Source: Bacillus sp. SA1-12
GTDB taxonomy: Bacteria; Bacillota; Bacilli; Bacillales; Bacillaceae
Assembly: GCF_000981385.1 (NCBI RefSeq)
Contig: NZ_LATZ01000121.1
Coordinates: 1 to 63,018 of the forward strand
Direction: 5' to 3'
DNA: 63,018 nucleotides
The notes under the pieces were generated by a model, which worked only from the letters and a program-made list of their open reading frames with translations, ran no database searches and was not told where the DNA came from. Positions 17,857 to 26,948 of the stretch are shown piece by piece; within the stretch, counting starts at the first letter, position 1; the number at the start of each line of letters is the position of its first letter. The position numbers were made by a program, and so were the translations under genes.

Positions 17857-18540
17857 ATGACTAGAATCTTAATTGTAGATGATGATCAGCAAATTGCTGA
17901 GTTGATTGAGGTATATTTGAAGAATGATGGATACATGATCGATAAAGCGGGAGATGGTTTGGAGGCTCTTCAAATTTTGGAGCACACTCCTTCAGACCTC
18001 ATTATATTAGATATTATGATGCCAAACATGGACGGACTTGAGTTTTGTAAACAGGTTCGTAAAAACAATCATGTACCCATCCTGATGGTCAGTGCAAAGG
18101 TAGAGGATATGGACAAAATCATCGGTTTAATGACGGGTGCAGACGATTATATGATCAAGCCGTTTAATCCTTTAGAGTTAACAGCGAGAGTAAAGGCATT
18201 GCTTCGCAGGGCTAATTACAAACAGAGTGAAAAGGATAAGGATGTGCTAAATGTCGGCTCTCTATTCATTGATAAACAAAGTTATACAGTTACCGCAGAG
18301 GATAACGTTATAAAGCTAACAGCACGGGAATTTGAGATTTTATATTTACTTGCTAAGCACCGTGGACGCGTGTTTGCATCGGAAGAGATTTTTGAAATGG
18401 TGTGGAATGAACCTGGTGAGGGGTCGAATAAGACCGTGATGGTTCATATCAGCAATCTTCGAGATAAACTTGAGGCAGCTGTACCGGGTGAAAGAATCAT
18501 TCAAACAGTCTGGGGAGTGGGATATAAAATTGAAAAATAA
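17857..18540 (+). CDS. OmpR/VanR-type response regulator
   Basis: This 227-residue protein has a receiver domain at about residues 1-115 (acidic pocket DDD near 8-10, phospho-acceptor Asp in LIILDIMMPNMDG near 52, Lys in MIKPFNP near 102). A winged-helix DNA-binding domain lies at about 130-225 (LTAREFEILYLLAKHRGR, SNKTVMVHISNLRDKLE). GAGGGGGCAATAAAA precedes the ATG. The kinase gene overlaps its last codons. Target genes may include vanZ itself, but no operator was identified. Confidence 0.92.
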   Translation: MTRILIVDDDQQIAELIEVYLKNDGYMIDKAGDGLEALQILEHTPSDLIILDIMMPNMDGLEFCKQVRKNNHVPILMVSAKVEDMDKIIGLMTGADDYMIKPFNPLELTARVKALLRRANYKQSEKDKDVLNVGSLFIDKQSYTVTAEDNVIKLTAREFEILYLLAKHRGRVFASEEIFEMVWNEPGEGSNKTVMVHISNLRDKLEAAVPGERIIQTVWGVGYKIEK

Positions 18541-19636
18541 TTTAATGAATCTGTTAAAGTTTCTGCCGAAATGGAAAATCATTATGTACATTCTCATTTC
18601 TCTTTTCCTAGCGGTTGTGACTGGAGTCATTCTTTTGCCAGTAATATGGTATTTAGAGGACAATTCAAGGTTTTTTGAGAGCTTGTTTTTCATATTATCC
18701 TATTTTCGTGAATTGATATTTCTCGTTTTTTATGTTTTTACCACTGGGATATACTTGTTGCTCTTGTATCAATTTGAGCGGAAACGATACCTTACTTTTC
18801 ATCTAAATAAAATGACTGAGGACGTTCAGATGTTAGTAAAAGTAGAACGAACTACTGGTGATATTTCAGTTCAACCCGAATTCCAAGTACTTGCTGAAGA
18901 GATTCAAAAGATCATTGCATCATCGGAAGAAGCAATCAATGAAGTCAAGAAGGCAGAACAATTAAAAAATGAGCTTGTAACTAGTGTGGCGCACGACCTC
19001 AGGTCACCACTTACGTCTATTATTGGTTATCTAGATCTTATTAACGATGACCGCTATTGTAACGAGGTGGAGCTTAGACATTATTTTCAAGTGATTCATG
19101 ACAAGGCATCCAGCTTGCATACTTTAATCAATGATATTTTTGAATATACCTATATGCAAAATCAGCAAGTAAAACTTCGAAAGGAATCCATTAATATTGA
19201 AGAAATGCTTAATCAGTTGGCCGTTCAATCAAGAATGCAGTTAGAAGAAGCTGGGATGGAGTATCGCTTATATTCTTCTGCGACAGATCCAATTGTTGTG
19301 GGAGAAGGTGGAAAGCTTGCACGAGTATTCGAGAATCTAATACAAAATGCTATTCGCTATGGTAGTGAAGGCAAATATATTGATATTATGCTAAGAGACA
19401 CAGAAAAAACGGTTGAAATTGAAATCGCCAACTACGGCCAAGCCATCCCACGATTGGATCTTCCCCATATCTTTGAACGATTTTACCGGGTTGAAAAATC
19501 ACGATCACAATTTACTGGAGGCTCAGGGTTAGGACTGGCAATCGCAAAAAGCATCATCGATCTTCATGATGGTCACATTGAGGTGATGAGTACACCGGGA
19601 AGAACTGCTTTCACAATAAAGCTATTCAAAAGGTAA
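18530..19636 (+). CDS. VanS-like sensor histidine kinase
   Basis: This kinase of about 368 residues has two N-terminal membrane helices separated by a short external loop. A linker follows, then the phospho-acceptor H in SVAHDLRSPLTSIIGYL, the N box (VFENLIQNAIRYGSEG), and the G boxes including GGSGLGLAIAKSI. TTG at 18530, overlapping the regulator's stop by 11 nt, is preferred; ATG at 18545 is the alternative. A longer frame back to 18470 lies inside the regulator gene and has no ribosome site. The short sensor loop suggests membrane-level sensing. Confidence 0.88.
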   Translation: MKNNLMNLLKFLPKWKIIMYILISLFLAVVTGVILLPVIWYLEDNSRFFESLFFILSYFRELIFLVFYVFTTGIYLLLLYQFERKRYLTFHLNKMTEDVQMLVKVERTTGDISVQPEFQVLAEEIQKIIASSEEAINEVKKAEQLKNELVTSVAHDLRSPLTSIIGYLDLINDDRYCNEVELRHYFQVIHDKASSLHTLINDIFEYTYMQNQQVKLRKESINIEEMLNQLAVQSRMQLEEAGMEYRLYSSATDPIVVGEGGKLARVFENLIQNAIRYGSEGKYIDIMLRDTEKTVEIEIANYGQAIPRLDLPHIFERFYRVEKSRSQFTGGSGLGLAIAKSIIDLHDGHIEVMSTPGRTAFTIKLFKR

Positions 19637-20082
19637 TAGTTGTGTAGAGTAAAAAACTTTAACAACAGTTTATACAATTAATAATAAAGTATAAATAATA
19701 TGTGAAGAAGACATAGTATAGAAAAATAATATATATTTTCACTAAAGAGTGTAGGATTATACTTAAAGAAACATGTGTTTTTGTTCAATAAGGTTTTCAA
19801 CACTCTTCAACGGAGCAGGTTCAAGAAAATCAATTTTATTAAAGATAAGTATTTCTTATAGAGATAGATAAATATATTTAATTTTTTTTATAATAAAGGT
19901 TCAAGTACAATTAAATTAAAATTATATTAGGTGGATTGTGGTATTTCTAGTAAAAGCCATTCAGTTTAATGTGAATCGAGGATGATCCAAAGATACCAAT
20001 GAAATAAGCTTAGTACATTTCGTGCTATTAGATGAGCAACTTAGGTTTAGTTTAAATTCTTATTATTGCAAAGGATGATTTG
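19637..20082. other. AT-rich intergenic region
   Basis: This 446-bp stretch between the kinase gene and the TSUP gene shows no gene, terminator or repeat that I can support. It presumably holds the TSUP promoter. Confidence 0.5.
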
Positions 20083-20876
20083 ATGCTTTTTGAATTCGAC
20101 CCATCTTTATTGATTACTTTGATTGTGCTAGGCTTTGTAGCTTCCTTTATAGATTCCGTTGTAGGGGGAGGAGGTCTGATTGCATTACCTGCATTGTTAT
20201 TTACAGGGCTTAGTCCGGCTACAGCAGTTGCTACGAATAAATTGGTAGGAACAATGGGGTCCTTGACATGCACACTTATGTTTTATCGTTCTGGAAAACT
20301 TGATTTAAAATCAATATATAAATTTTTTCCACTCGTTTTTATTGGCTCAATGCTTGGGGCGTGGACTGTTCATATGATGAACCCTGAAGTTCTTAAGCCG
20401 TTGATGTTGATAATGCTCGCTGCTGTTGCAGTTTACACTATTTTTAAGAAAGATTGGGGTAGTATCTCGACCTATAAAAAATTGTCCACTCGAATATTCA
20501 TTATTTTTATGGTTTTAATCTTTGCTATTGGTTTTTATGATGGATTTCTTGGTCCGGGAACAGGTTCATTTTTAATATTTGTTTTTTTAATGATTGGATT
20601 TGATTTTATAAAGGCAGCAGGTAATGCGAAATTTTTAAACTTTGGCAGTAATATTGCTGGTTTGTTGCTGGTTTGTTGATGTTTATGTATTTAGGAGAAG
20701 TAAATTATGCTTATGGATTACCAATGGCACTTGCAGGGATTGCTGGAGCGATTTATGGTTCGAAATTTGCCATTAAAAGAGGAAGTGGTTATGTACGTGC
20801 ATTGTTTATTGCTGTAACATTTTTACTATTAGCAAAAAATATATATGATCTTATCGATTTACACTTCCTTCCCTAA
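20083..20876 (+). pseudogene. TSUP/YfcA-family (TauE/SafE) permease broken by an 11-bp tandem duplication
   Basis: TSUP permeases carry sulfite, sulfonates or other small organic anions. The first part has VASFIDSVVGGGGLIALPAL and ATNKLVGTMGS near residues 20-65. A GFYDGFLGPGTGSFLIF repeat lies near 150. Both are hallmarks of the two TauE half-repeats. The frame runs to NIAGLLLVC and stops at 20679; the rest (MFMYLGEVNYAYGLP) is read in another frame to 20876. The cause is GCTGGTTTGTT twice in tandem (20656-20677). With one copy removed, the frame is continuous for about 260 codons, the normal length. Confidence 0.85.
20656..20677 (+). repeat. 11-bp tandem duplication inside the TSUP gene
   Basis: GCTGGTTTGTT occurs twice head to tail (20656-20666 and 20667-20677). 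Eleven is not a multiple of three, so it shifts the frame. Slippage deletion of one copy would restore the gene, which makes it a reversible switch in principle. Confidence 0.9.
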
Positions 20877-21111
20877 AAGGTTTTTTATTGAGAAGGTTCT
20901 AATAATAAACATATAGGATCTTGTTTTCCACTCCAAACTGGGTACTTAACCCCTTTTGGTGTAGCTCGGAAAGTTTATCCGTATTAAGAGCATAGAAATC
21001 GGTTTGGTAAACGATTGAGCTTACTTAAGAGGAACAGAAATATACTATTAAATAGGAGACTAATAGGTTCCCTGCATTACTTATTTTATAGAGAAGACAA
21101 AGGAGAGGACT

Positions 21112-21522
21112 ATGGTAACCACGATTAGAAAAGTAGATAAGGAAGAAGTTTGGGAATTAAGGCATAAAGTGATGTGGTCCCATAAGGCTTTTGACTACAT
21201 TAAATTAGAAGATGATCATTTAGCTATTCATTTTGGTCTTTTCAAAGAAGACATCCTAATTTCTGTCATCACACTTTTTATTAATAATGAAGAAGGTCAA
21301 TTCCGAAAATTTGCTACTGTTCAACATGAACAAAGTAAGGGATATGGAAGTGCTTTGTTAAACTATGTATTAAAGGAAGTAAAGATTTACGGCGTTAAGA
21401 GAATTTGGTGTAATGCCAGAATGAATAAGGTGAATTTTTACAAAAAATTTGGTTTGCGAGAAACCAACTCTAGTTTTATAAAAGAGGGTAAATCCTACAT
21501 AATAATGGAGAAATATTTGTAG
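21112..21522 (+). CDS. GNAT-family N-acetyltransferase
   Basis: This 136-residue protein transfers an acetyl group from acetyl-CoA to an amine; the substrate is unknown. The CoA-binding motif A is visible as FRKFATVQHEQSKGYGSALLNYV (Q-x-x-G-x-G/A form). It is followed by RIWCNARMNKVNFYKKFGL, the usual motif B with its Tyr-Lys-x-x-Gly. It is similar to the YjcF-type group. AAAGGAGAGGACT precedes the ATG. It stands alone between the TSUP gene and the ArsR-controlled permease. Confidence 0.85.
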   Translation: MVTTIRKVDKEEVWELRHKVMWSHKAFDYIKLEDDHLAIHFGLFKEDILISVITLFINNEEGQFRKFATVQHEQSKGYGSALLNYVLKEVKIYGVKRIWCNARMNKVNFYKKFGLRETNSSFIKEGKSYIIMEKYL

Positions 21523-21647
21523 TCCATTATCGGGACTACCCTATTACAAGTTTTGGTTTTCCATACTGATCATACCTTTTTAGAGTAAAAGTATCAGTAT
21601 ATCCTTGCAATTGTATTGAACTTTTTTGAACCAAAACAAAAGAAAAA

Positions 21648-21671
21648 AGGTTGCCTGAGCAACAGCAACCT
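21648..21671 (-). terminator. Terminator of the MFS gene
   Basis: On the minus strand AGGTTGC and GCAACCT form the stem, followed by TTTTTTC TTTT. It lies about 90 bp beyond the stop of the minus-strand MFS gene. Confidence 0.7.
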
Positions 21672-21758
21672 GTCTAAAACTATCAATTGTATTAACAACC
21701 TTAAAGAGAAACCTTTTTATATTGAAGCCTTTTGTTCTTTTACACTAATTTTACCGAT

Positions 21759-22916
21759 TTATTTAGATTTACCACGAGATGCCATTAATGTCATAATAAT
21801 GGCTATAGCTAATCCGAGTACTCCTACCCAAGTGATGGAACCCAGCGAAACCTTTTCTACAAAAATCCCACCAATTCCTGCTCCTGCAGCCATTGATAAT
21901 TGCATCATTGACTGATTTAGTCCTAAAAGTACACCTGATGATTCTGGTTTTATTGTCGCTAAGTTGAACTGTTGTGCTGGTGCTGATGCCCAAGCTGCAA
22001 AAGACCACAATATTAATATAATTAAAACCCCGACATAACTGTGGGTAATAAATGATAAAAGAATAAGCATGGCAATGTGCAGAAGCATCGAACCTATTAG
22101 TGTACGTGACACACCCCATTTGTCTGTACTAAAACCACCGAATTTCGAGCCGAATAAGCTAGCGACACCAAATATAAGCAGAACTCCGCTTAATAATTTT
22201 TCACTGATACCCGAAATGTCCAACAGGTAAGGAGATAAATAAGTGTAAGCGATTGAATACCCTCCAAGCCAGAAGAAGGTGATGGATAAACCAATTGCTA
22301 CTTTTCGATCCTTTAGTAGGGCAAGCTGTTGCATTAATGGAACCGGTTTATATCCTTTAGTAGATGGAATGACTAATGAGATGATGATCATCGCTAAAAA
22401 TCCAAGTAAAGCAATTCCGCCAAATACCGTTTTCCAGCCGAATGCATCTGTGATAATACGCCCTAGAGGAACACCAATGATTAAAGATGCGGTAAAGCCC
22501 ATGATTACAGTGGCAATCGCACTACCTTGTTTACCTTCAGGTGCTATTTTTGCCGCGATAGTCAGAGCTGTAACTACGACCATACCAGCCCCTAGTGCCA
22601 TTACTATTCTTGATAAAACAAATAAGGTGTAACCCGGCAAGACGAATGCAAATATGTTCCCTATTACAAACAAACCTAGAGATACGATCATAAGCTTACG
22701 TCTATCCATGCCTGATGTTAGTGCCATCAGAATAGGTGTAAAGATGGCATAGACAAGCGAGAATATGGTTATTAATTGTCCGGCAGCCGCCAAAGTAATT
22801 CCTAGTGAATCTGAAATGTTATCCAAAACACCTGAGATAATATACTCCGATGTTCCAACTAAAAAACTTATAAGTGCTAAAATATAAATTTTAAATGTGT
22901 TAGACAAAATAATCAC
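21759..22916 (-). CDS. MFS efflux permease (AraJ/YdhP-like DHA1 type)
   Basis: This 385-residue protein has 12 membrane segments, starting FLVGTSEYIISGVLDNISD, the typical DHA1 opening. The loop 2-3 motif reads ALTSGMDRRKLMIVSLG. A proline/glycine-rich helix 5 (GFTASLIIGVPLGRII) marks drug:H+ antiporters. The best-known relatives export sugars or drugs. Two copies of a palindrome recognised in front of the arsR-like gene lie 21 and 60 bp upstream of its start, so it is very probably repressed by that regulator. AGGAGTGATT precedes the ATG. Confidence 0.88.
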   Translation of the reverse strand: MIILSNTFKIYILALISFLVGTSEYIISGVLDNISDSLGITLAAAGQLITIFSLVYAIFTPILMALTSGMDRRKLMIVSLGLFVIGNIFAFVLPGYTLFVLSRIVMALGAGMVVVTALTIAAKIAPEGKQGSAIATVIMGFTASLIIGVPLGRIITDAFGWKTVFGGIALLGFLAMIIISLVIPSTKGYKPVPLMQQLALLKDRKVAIGLSITFFWLGGYSIAYTYLSPYLLDISGISEKLLSGVLLIFGVASLFGSKFGGFSTDKWGVSRTLIGSMLLHIAMLILLSFITHSYVGVLIILILWSFAAWASAPAQQFNLATIKPESSGVLLGLNQSMMQLSMAAGAGIGGIFVEKVSLGSITWVGVLGLAIAIIMTLMASRGKSK

Positions 22917-22936
22917 TCCTTAGATATAATATATTT

Positions 22937-22960
22937 ACATATCTAGAAAAGACGATATGT
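22937..22960. promoter_or_regulatory. ArsR-type operator 1
   Basis: ACATATC-N10-GATATGT, a perfect 7-bp inverted repeat, lies just upstream of the MFS start codon. Arms and spacing are identical to those of operator 2. Confidence 0.75.
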
Positions 22961-22975
22961 TAATGAAATAAATAA

Positions 22976-22999
22976 ACATATCTAGATACGTCGATATGT
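22976..22999. promoter_or_regulatory. ArsR-type operator 2
   Basis: ACATATC-N10-GATATGT, with arms and spacing identical to operator 1 and centres 39 bp apart (about four helical turns). Both would lie on one face of the DNA over the MFS promoter. Confidence 0.75.
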
Positions 23000-23047
23000 T
23001 TTGTGTAAATAAAGCTGAATCCATTGAAGGATTCAGTTAAATTTACG

Positions 23048-23350
23048 TTAGATCTCTTGCTCAAGAATGGTTGCAATATTTTTTATGGCTTCCTCATCTC
23101 TTTTGTAATACGTATACTTGCCAATACGCTCGGTTTTTATTAACCCGGCACGTAATAGAATATTGAGATAATGAGAAGCTGTTGATTGCGTCATTTTTAA
23201 TTGCTCTGTTATTTGACTAACGCATACCCCTGTTTTTCTCATATCAATCCCTTCATGGGGTGTAAAATGACGCTCAGGTTCTTTTAGCCAGTGTAAAATT
23301 TGCAACCTTGATTCATTAGATAAGGCTTTAAAGATTTCAATAGGCTTCAT
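23048..23350 (-). CDS. ArsR/SmtB-family transcriptional repressor
   Basis: This 100-residue winged-helix regulator begins MKPIEIFKALSNESRLQILH, followed by a variable insert with one Cys (KTGVCVSQI). The recognition helix region is QLKMTQSTASHYLNILLRAGLI and the wing is ERIGKYTYYKRDE. It lacks the CxC metal site of ArsR itself, so the inducer is probably not arsenite. It shares its operator sequence with the divergent-spaced MFS gene and with its own upstream region, so it should repress both. Confidence 0.9.
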   Translation of the reverse strand: MKPIEIFKALSNESRLQILHWLKEPERHFTPHEGIDMRKTGVCVSQITEQLKMTQSTASHYLNILLRAGLIKTERIGKYTYYKRDEEAIKNIATILEQEI

Positions 23351-23358
23351 GTCTTTTA

Positions 23359-23382
23359 TTATATCTAAAAAATTCGATATGT
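23359..23382. promoter_or_regulatory. ArsR-type operator 3 (autoregulatory)
   Basis: TTATATC-N10-GATATGT lies 8 bp upstream of the arsR-like start codon and has the same spacing as operators 1 and 2. The right arm is identical and the left arm differs in its first two bases. Confidence 0.7.
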
Positions 23383-24041
23383 CAATATGTGTTTGATGAT
23401 AAATCTATATCCTAAATATTAACGTCTGGACCTTTAGTTATCCCTCTCTAGAATAATTTTTTTAAAAGAAAAAATGAGCGAAGAACTTTAAATATAATGT
23501 TTCTCATAGGCAAAACAGTCTTCTTTTCAATATTCTTCATTCATTCTTTTAGGTGGAATCATTACTGGCTAACCTTATAATACGAAGAAGCAGGTAAGTT
23601 GAAGTTGAACGGCTCCATTAACGTTAATTTTTGGTGCTTTGGTTTCTTTTTTATGGAAATTGAAAATCAAAAACAATACTGTGAAGATTAATAAAGAATG
23701 TATTCGAAACATTGGAGAAAGGGAGTACATAATTTTTAATTAAATTCTCATTATTTTAATGGAGAGTGGAATAATTTGAAAAAATCTTTGATCAATAAAC
23801 GTATTTATATTTTTTTATCGATTTGTCTAATGTTAATTATACTCTCCTTAGTAATATTTCACTTTACTTTATATTTCATAAGATAAGTTTCATCTGTTTA
23901 ATATGACAAAAATATACTTCTTTATCCAAAACTCTACATTTTTCTACATAATTCAACCTATTTTTACAGAAAATTCATCCTAGCTTTACAATTAGTCATT
24001 ATAATAACCATGTTAAAACTAAAATATGGGGAGAGAAGCAC
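23383..24041. other. Intergenic region with an IS110-end-like scrap
   Basis: No conventional gene lies here. The 22 bases at 23565-23586 (CTGGCTAACCTTATAATACG plus AA) are identical to the outer end of the IS110 noncoding region at 50481-50502, and nothing around them matches. It is a remnant end or a target-site likeness. A possible tiny membrane peptide is listed separately. Confidence 0.5.
23776..23886 (+). CDS. Possible 36-residue membrane peptide
   Basis: TTG 23776, preceded by GGAGAGTGGAATAAT, opens a frame reading LKKSLINKRIYIFLSICL, followed by a hydrophobic helix ending YFIR. The charge-then-helix layout and good ribosome site make it credible, but I know of no homologue. Confidence 0.3.
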   Translation: MKKSLINKRIYIFLSICLMLIILSLVIFHFTLYFIR

Positions 24042-25862
24042 ATGGTTTTGTCTAAAAAAAGGTATAAGCATATGAATAAGAAAAAGAGAAGGTCTAAATT
24101 ACCAGCTATTTTACTAATATCGATCCTAACTTCCCAAGGTGCTATTTCTGCTTTGGCGGCTGATGGTTCAACTGATTCTGCAATAAAACCAAAAGCAGCA
24201 TCTTACGGATACTATGTAGACGTCTATAAAAATAATGAGAGTATAAACATGACACCTGAATCAAATCCATCTATTGGTGTGCTCTCAAAGTATTTGGAGC
24301 TTTGGACACCTGGAGACTCATGGGATAACGGAACGGTGTTAAATGCTAATGTACATAATCAAAATATAGATACCGTTGTATCAATTACAAATAATCGCAC
24401 AGCTGAAGAAGAAAAAGAGGCATATTTAAACGATCGCCGTAATCAGAACTATAGCGTAATTACTGGTCTAGGTCCTTATGCAAATAATTTTATGGTAGGT
24501 GCCAATGCTGGAACAACCATCCCTAATGAAATTCCGCAAGATGCGACTACAGTAAAGTATGATGACAGAGGAAATAGCAATGGCAACTGGGCAGACACAG
24601 ACTCTAGTCTTGGAAATATGGTGGGATTAGTAAATGCAATACGTGGGACTGGCGCTTCTACTTCTTCTGCCAAAGCCTACTACAATTATAAGCGCCCGTT
24701 CCGATGGAGCGAGGAAGTGAGTATTGTTCCAACTCTTGTACCAGCCAAAAAAGACGATCCTACTAGTGATGGTGGTTTTCCTAGTGGACATACAAATGCT
24801 GCGTATCTTGCTGCATATGGTTTAGCCTATGCCGTACCAGAACGGTTTGAAGAATTGTTGACAAGATCTTCTGATCTCGGCCATAGTCGAATTGTAGCTG
24901 GTATGCATTCACCGTTAGATGTGATCGGTGGTCGAATAATGTCAACAGCGGTTGCCGCTGCGGCATTGAATGATCCAGCAAACAAAAGCTTGAAGGAAGC
25001 TGCCTATAAAGAAGCTCATGAAGTCCTGCTTACACAAGAAGGTACTTCTGTGGATTCGTATAGTGATTATGAAACCAATAAGAAGAAATATACAGAGCAC
25101 TTGACGTATGGTTTTCAACAAATTGGCGATACAACAAAGCCAATGATGGTACCAAAGGGTGCAGAGGTTCTACTTGAGTCACGTTTCCCATACCTAGATG
25201 ATACTCAACGTCGATGGATATTATATACAACAGGCCTGCCATCCGGATATCCTGTTCTAGATGATACTGAAGGCTGGGGACGATTAAATCTTTTTGCTGC
25301 AGCAGGTGGTTATGAAGCATTTGAGACTGACGTAACTGTAACAATGGATTCATCAGAAGGTGGTTTCCATGCATTGGATCGCTGGCGCAACGATATCTCC
25401 GGTACTGGAAAGCTAACAAAAAAAGGGACAGGTACTTTAAAGCTTGAAGGTAACAATTCATACTCCGGCGGTACACAGATTGATCAAGGCATACTTGAAG
25501 CTAATTCAAAGACAGCTTTGGGGAGAGGTGATGTTACGAATAACGGGGGCACCCTTAGTGAAGATGTTTCAGGTAAACTGATCATCAGAGAAGATTACAC
25601 ACAATCTGGAAAAGGTACACTTGAACTCAACCTTAGTAGTAAAAAAGATGTTCTTAACATTAAAGGCGAGGCAATGGCTAAAGGGAAATTACGTCTCATT
25701 TTTTCGGACAATTATGTACCAGCTGACGGCTCAACTATCATAACCTATAATAAGCGTAATGGAGAATTTTCTTCTATTGAAACCGTAGGATTACCAAGCA
25801 AGTACCAACTGAAGGTGTTCTATAAGACTAACAGTATTCAGTTAAAAGTCAATAGAAAATAA
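24042..25862 (+). CDS. Secreted PAP2-type acid phosphatase with autotransporter-associated repeat
   Basis: This 606-residue exported protein has a basic start and a signal peptide (LPAILLISILTSQGAISALA, cleaved about residue 40). The PAP2/class A phosphatase domain spans roughly 80-400: KRPFRWSEE (motif 1), PSGHTNAAYLAAYGLAY (motif 2, catalytic His) and SRIVAGMHSPLDVIGG (motif 3, catalytic His/Asp). The C-terminal 150 residues hold a PATR-type beta-helix repeat (GTGKLTKKGTGTLKLEGNNS and YSGGTQIDQGILEANS). This repeat is usual in Gram-negative autotransporter passengers. No beta-barrel or LPXTG sorting signal follows. It probably releases phosphate from organic phosphates outside the cell. GGGGAGAGAAGC lies before the ATG. 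Confidence 0.88.
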   Translation: MVLSKKRYKHMNKKKRRSKLPAILLISILTSQGAISALAADGSTDSAIKPKAASYGYYVDVYKNNESINMTPESNPSIGVLSKYLELWTPGDSWDNGTVLNANVHNQNIDTVVSITNNRTAEEEKEAYLNDRRNQNYSVITGLGPYANNFMVGANAGTTIPNEIPQDATTVKYDDRGNSNGNWADTDSSLGNMVGLVNAIRGTGASTSSAKAYYNYKRPFRWSEEVSIVPTLVPAKKDDPTSDGGFPSGHTNAAYLAAYGLAYAVPERFEELLTRSSDLGHSRIVAGMHSPLDVIGGRIMSTAVAAAALNDPANKSLKEAAYKEAHEVLLTQEGTSVDSYSDYETNKKKYTEHLTYGFQQIGDTTKPMMVPKGAEVLLESRFPYLDDTQRRWILYTTGLPSGYPVLDDTEGWGRLNLFAAAGGYEAFETDVTVTMDSSEGGFHALDRWRNDISGTGKLTKKGTGTLKLEGNNSYSGGTQIDQGILEANSKTALGRGDVTNNGGTLSEDVSGKLIIREDYTQSGKGTLELNLSSKKDVLNIKGEAMAKGKLRLIFSDNYVPADGSTIITYNKRNGEFSSIETVGLPSKYQLKVFYKTNSIQLKVNRK

Positions 25863-26001
25863 TATCGAAATATCATCAAAGCAATCCTACCTTAACAAGG
25901 GAGAAGTTAATTCGTACAATTCTTCTATTAGTAATTTAAATTAAAACATTTTACCTACATCTCCATTAGAGATAGGGGAATGGCATAAGTAAATTAGCAA
26001 A

Positions 26002-26028
26002 GGATCTTCGATTGAAGATCCTTTTTTC
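26002..26028 (+). terminator. Terminator downstream of the PAP2 gene
   Basis: GGATCTTC (26002-26009) and GAAGATCC (26014-26021) form a tight stem followed by TTTTTT. A very similar terminator with the same stem sequence occurs near 48799-48826. The rest of 25863-26448 shows no gene. Confidence 0.8.
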
Positions 26029-26271
26029 ATGCCAATAATGTTTTCATTATGTAATTTGAATTTGTATAAAGTATTTAAGTGACAAGAAATCTTGTAGTAA
26101 AGGGTTTCGTTCCTTTAATAAGGAATAGTGGATATAAACGGAGATTTTTTTTGGTTTTAGTTGTAGTCCATTTAGGATACATTTAAAAATGTATATTTGT
26201 CATATTTATCTATACTTTTATTTATTAAATGAGGTGATTCTATTGTTTCTTTATTTCTTCTTCAAGCATAA

Positions 26272-26313
26272 CTAACATTTGGCCATTTCTTCAATTTTAC
26301 GAAGATCTATCAT
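26272..26313 (-). CDS. Possible small peptide with a very strong ribosome site
   Basis: The minus strand has AAGGAGGTGAAAGA directly before ATG 26313, then MIDLRKIEEMAKC and a stop. In the next frame, one base later, the sequence continues as MLVMLEEEIKKQ and a stop. A one-base gain would fuse them into a charged peptide of about 25 residues. The ribosome site is too good to ignore; the function is unknown. Confidence 0.25.
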   Translation of the reverse strand: MIDLRKIEEMAKC

Positions 26314-26448
26314 TCTTTCACCTCCTTATAACCTAGTTTACTTTATGGACATAGATATATATGCTTCAAAAATGGAGGATAAAACTTATTGGAATAGGAA
26401 ATTTTAAAGGTATTAAATATTTCCTTTGAATGAAAGGATGGTACCTTT

Positions 26449-26937
26449 ATGGAGAAAAAATTATTAAATCTACTTAATGTACTGTGTATAGTATCCTTAC
26501 CTTTTTTATTTAGAGGCTCAAAGGTGAGGGAAAATTTACTTGTTTTTTTCTCGAAAGGAGTTCTTGCAACTCTTATTGATGCTTATGTTATTCAAACCCA
26601 AAGAATTTCTTATCCAGTTCGCCCTTTTCCAAAAATCTTTAAAACAAATATTCTTTATACTGTATTATTCTTTCCGATTTTAAGTGTCATCTGGGTTAGA
26701 ATATCGTATAACGATAATATAGGTAAGATACTTTTAAAGAGCTTAATATTTAGTGTTCCATTTAGTTTAGGTCAATGGTATTTAGAGGAAAATTCCAGAT
26801 TATTCAAATGGAAAAAATGGTCACCACTACATACTTTTGGGAGTTGTAGTTTTACCTTGTTTACAATTAGAGGTTTAGTCGGTTTATTAAAGAAATTAGA
26901 TAAATTAAACCAAAAACAAAATATAACCGATTATTAA
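26449..26937 (+). CDS. CBO0543-family membrane protein
   Basis: This 162-residue protein has about four membrane helices. It reads MEKKLLNLLNVLCIVSLPFL, then KENLLVFFSKG-like and ISYPVRPFPKIFK, the conserved middle of the CBO0543 family found in clostridia and bacilli. The function is unknown. GAAAGGATGGTACCTTT precedes the ATG. The second gene of the pair follows after 11 bp. A degenerate copy of both genes lies at 54699-55519. Confidence 0.8.
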   Translation: MEKKLLNLLNVLCIVSLPFLFRGSKVRENLLVFFSKGVLATLIDAYVIQTQRISYPVRPFPKIFKTNILYTVLFFPILSVIWVRISYNDNIGKILLKSLIFSVPFSLGQWYLEENSRLFKWKKWSPLHTFGSCSFTLFTIRGLVGLLKKLDKLNQKQNITDY

Positions 26938-26948
26938 AGGTTGATATT

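Noticed and set aside
17271..19636. vanZ with VanR/VanS-like regulators as a vancomycin-resistance operon
   Set aside because: No vanH, ligase (vanA/B/D type), vanX or vanY gene is nearby. VanZ homologues and such two-component systems are common housekeeping genes in Bacillaceae.
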